Shown here: positions 6,304 through 7,366 of the stretch, one piece after another
How the letters are laid out: each line of letters begins with the position of its first letter
Position numbering within the stretch: position 1 is the stretch's first letter
Assembly: GCA_014384505.1 (NCBI GenBank)
Contig: JACNFT010000069.1
Span: 1-7,366 of the forward strand
Direction of reading: 5' to 3'
Source: Cryomorphaceae bacterium
GTDB lineage: Bacteria > Bacteroidota > Bacteroidia > Flavobacteriales > BACL11
DNA length: 7,366 bases
Notes under the pieces: generated by a model
The model's input: only the letters and a program-made list of their open reading frames with translations
The model's database searches: none
What the model was told of the DNA's origin: nothing
Program-made: the position numbers and the translations under genes

Positions 6304-7349
6304 AAAAACTACTACTTATATTACTTTGTTTGCCTATGATTGGGTTTGGGCAGGAACAAGATGGGGGCTTTTATGGGCCATCTCAACTTCCAGTTGACGG
6401 AGGCATGCATCTAATATCAACTGACATGGCATTTCTTTACTATGATGGGTTTTTTACTGCTTTAACGGGGGCGTCAGCATATGACTCACTTTATGGAGAA
6501 ACCGAATTTTTAGGTAACCTAGAAAGTGTTATTGGTCATAATTACCATAATAATCTTTTCCCATACCAAACCACTGTAGAGAGTGGTCTGTTTTTTGATC
6601 TTACTGTAGACTTAACATATATGCCTTTAAACACTGATTTAGTACAAACAGTTACATCATCTGGAAACACTATTTTTGGATCAGTTTATAAAAAAGACTC
6701 ATTAGTTTATGATGGGTCTAATAATTTAATTAAATGGCATAATGAAGAGATGGATATTATGTCATCAACAGTAGTTTCTAAGATAACGGAATATTTATAT
6801 AATAGTAGTAATCAATATTCTGAAATACGTCATTTTAATTCTCAGAATATTTTACTGCAAACAGATTATGTGAACTATGGACTTAATGGTAAGATTAGTA
6901 ATGTTGTAATTGATACTGATTTTCAACTTAATTATTTATACAATTCAAATGGGGTGTATGCAATGACTTATTTTATTAACAATGTATTCGTTGATACGGT
7001 TTGTTCGCATACTTTTAACAGTAGTGGATTAATTATAGAATCTATTACAAAAGATTATCATTTTGATGATCATGACCCAGATATTAAGAAAACAATTTTT
7101 GATTACAATTCAAATAATAACATAACACGACAGCAAAGATTTGTTTTGGATGGGGGTAACTGGATCTTGGTAGAAGATTTTTATTATGTTTATAATAGCA
7201 CTACGCAAATATTAGATGAAGCTGCTAGTGACAAACAACTTGTTAGGATTTCTGATATGTTAGGCCAAGAAACACCTTACAAAAGAAATACTCCCCTCTT
7301 TTACATCTATAATGATGGAACAGTAGAGAAAAGAATAATTATTGAATAA
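6300..7349 (+). CDS. Secreted protein of unknown function with type IX secretion C-terminal sorting domain
   Basis: I do not recognise the central family. Residues 1-18 form a signal peptide (MKK, hydrophobic LLLILLCLPMI, likely cleavage after GFGQ near 18), directing Sec export. The C-terminus from about 313 (LVRISDMLGQET, then LFYIYNDGTVEKRIIIE) is a textbook type A T9SS sorting domain, removed on passage through the outer membrane; the product is then released or anchored on the surface. Residues 21-110 form an N-terminal region of unknown type, rich in aromatic residues and glycine. Residues 135-301 carry about seven degenerate turns of the form (Y/F)-(N/D)-S-x-(N/G), spaced roughly 19-30 residues, recalling YD/RHS-like beta repeats but weak. 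The only cysteines are C10, in the signal peptide, and C235, so the mature protein has one. No catalytic motif is evident. The ATG overlaps the PAP2 stop by four bases (ATGA), suggesting coupling. Base composition resembles the neighbours. Export by T9SS is the secure part; adhesion or a structural role would be speculation. Confidence 0.88.
   Translation: MKKLLLILLCLPMIGFGQEQDGGFYGPSQLPVDGGMHLISTDMAFLYYDGFFTALTGASAYDSLYGETEFLGNLESVIGHNYHNNLFPYQTTVESGLFFDLTVDLTYMPLNTDLVQTVTSSGNTIFGSVYKKDSLVYDGSNNLIKWHNEEMDIMSSTVVSKITEYLYNSSNQYSEIRHFNSQNILLQTDYVNYGLNGKISNVVIDTDFQLNYLYNSNGVYAMTYFINNVFVDTVCSHTFNSSGLIIESITKDYHFDDHDPDIKKTIFDYNSNNNITRQQRFVLDGGNWILVEDFYYVYNSTTQILDEAASDKQLVRISDMLGQETPYKRNTPLFYIYNDGTVEKRIIIE
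6702..7202 (+). repeat. Degenerate Tyr/Asn repeat region inside the T9SS cargo (protein-level)
   Basis: Within residues 135-301 similar short strings recur: VYDGSNN, YLYNSSN, YGLNGK, YLYNSNG, HTFNSSG, FDYNSNN and YVYNSTT. They are separated by about 30, 28, 19, 25, 30 and 29 residues, counting from the Asn/Asp that follows the aromatic. Each is followed by alternating hydrophobic and polar residues, as in a beta hairpin. The DNA is not obviously repeated, so the units are old and diverged. This resembles YD-type repeats, but the classical YDxxGRL core is not present. Confidence 0.45.
7236..7346 (+). other. T9SS type A C-terminal sorting domain (coding segment)
   Basis: These are the last 37 residues of the preceding secreted protein. 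The features typical of the type A domain are a start like (L/V)-x-I-x-D-x-L-G-x-E-T, a variable K/R-rich turn, and an ending YNDGTVEK followed by hydrophobic residues. It implies that the cell carries a PorU-type sortase and the type IX translocon elsewhere in the genome; none of those genes is in the window. Confidence 0.9.
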
Positions 7350-7357
7350 AAAAAATA

Positions 7358-7366
7358 ATGAAAAAA
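7358..7366 (+). CDS. Possible start of a further gene, cut by the window edge
   Basis: Eight bases after the preceding stop codon an A-rich stretch leads into ATG AAA AAA (Met-Lys-Lys) and the window ends. The same context (A-run, then ATGAAAAAA) begins the T9SS cargo gene just upstream, and MKK is a usual signal peptide beginning. The short spacing fits continued operon structure. Three codons cannot prove a gene. Confidence 0.35.

Noticed and set aside
1..7366. CRISPR arrays, insertion sequences, tRNA/rRNA genes or a defence system
   Set aside because: There are no regularly spaced DNA repeats, transposase motifs, terminal inverted repeats or RNA gene signatures; base composition is even across the window.

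Overview
The window reads as a chromosomal segment of an AT-rich member of the Bacteroidota, most likely a Flavobacteriia-type organism. Three things point there. Start codons lack Shine-Dalgarno sites and are preceded by A-rich leaders. The last full gene encodes a secreted protein with a type IX secretion (T9SS) C-terminal sorting domain, a system confined to this phylum. The gene order hpt-adk-obg is, to my knowledge, common in this group. Genus or species cannot be assigned from the sequence alone.

Layout. Positions 3-62 hold the last 19 codons of a plus-strand gene, possibly a glycosyltransferase. A perfect A/T-flanked hairpin at 129-160 separates it from a convergent minus-strand gene, lpdA (183-1568), a dihydrolipoyl dehydrogenase. 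Just upstream of lpdA, on the same strand, lies a cysteine-rich 57-codon open frame (1573-1746). It resembles the C-terminal end of a glycosyltransferase family 9 (heptosyltransferase-like) protein and has no visible N-terminal part; I read it as a gene remnant. The divergent gap to 1810 also carries a plausible Bacteroidota-type promoter for the plus-strand genes.

From 1811 to 7349 there is one tightly packed plus-strand cluster: an M61-family metallopeptidase with a C-terminal PDZ domain; hpt (purine salvage); adk (adenylate kinase); obgE (ribosome-associated GTPase); a PAP2-family membrane phosphatase; and a T9SS-exported protein with degenerate tyrosine/asparagine repeats. Gaps are 1 nt, 3 nt, a 1-nt overlap (TAATG), a 1-nt overlap (TAATG) and a 4-nt overlap (ATGA). 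This strongly suggests one transcript with translational coupling. A further ATG AAA AAA at 7358-7366 may begin another exported protein.

Functionally the core (hpt, adk, obgE) is housekeeping nucleotide metabolism and ribosome/GTP physiology. Hpt converts free hypoxanthine or guanine to IMP or GMP, Adk balances adenine nucleotides, and Obg senses guanine nucleotides during ribosome assembly. The flanking members act elsewhere: the peptidase is predicted cytoplasmic, the phosphatase is in the inner membrane and the last protein goes to the cell surface. I see no convincing undescribed multi-gene system. The most unusual items are the truncated glycosyltransferase-like tail in front of lpdA and the uncharacterised repeat-bearing T9SS cargo coupled to the PAP2 gene.
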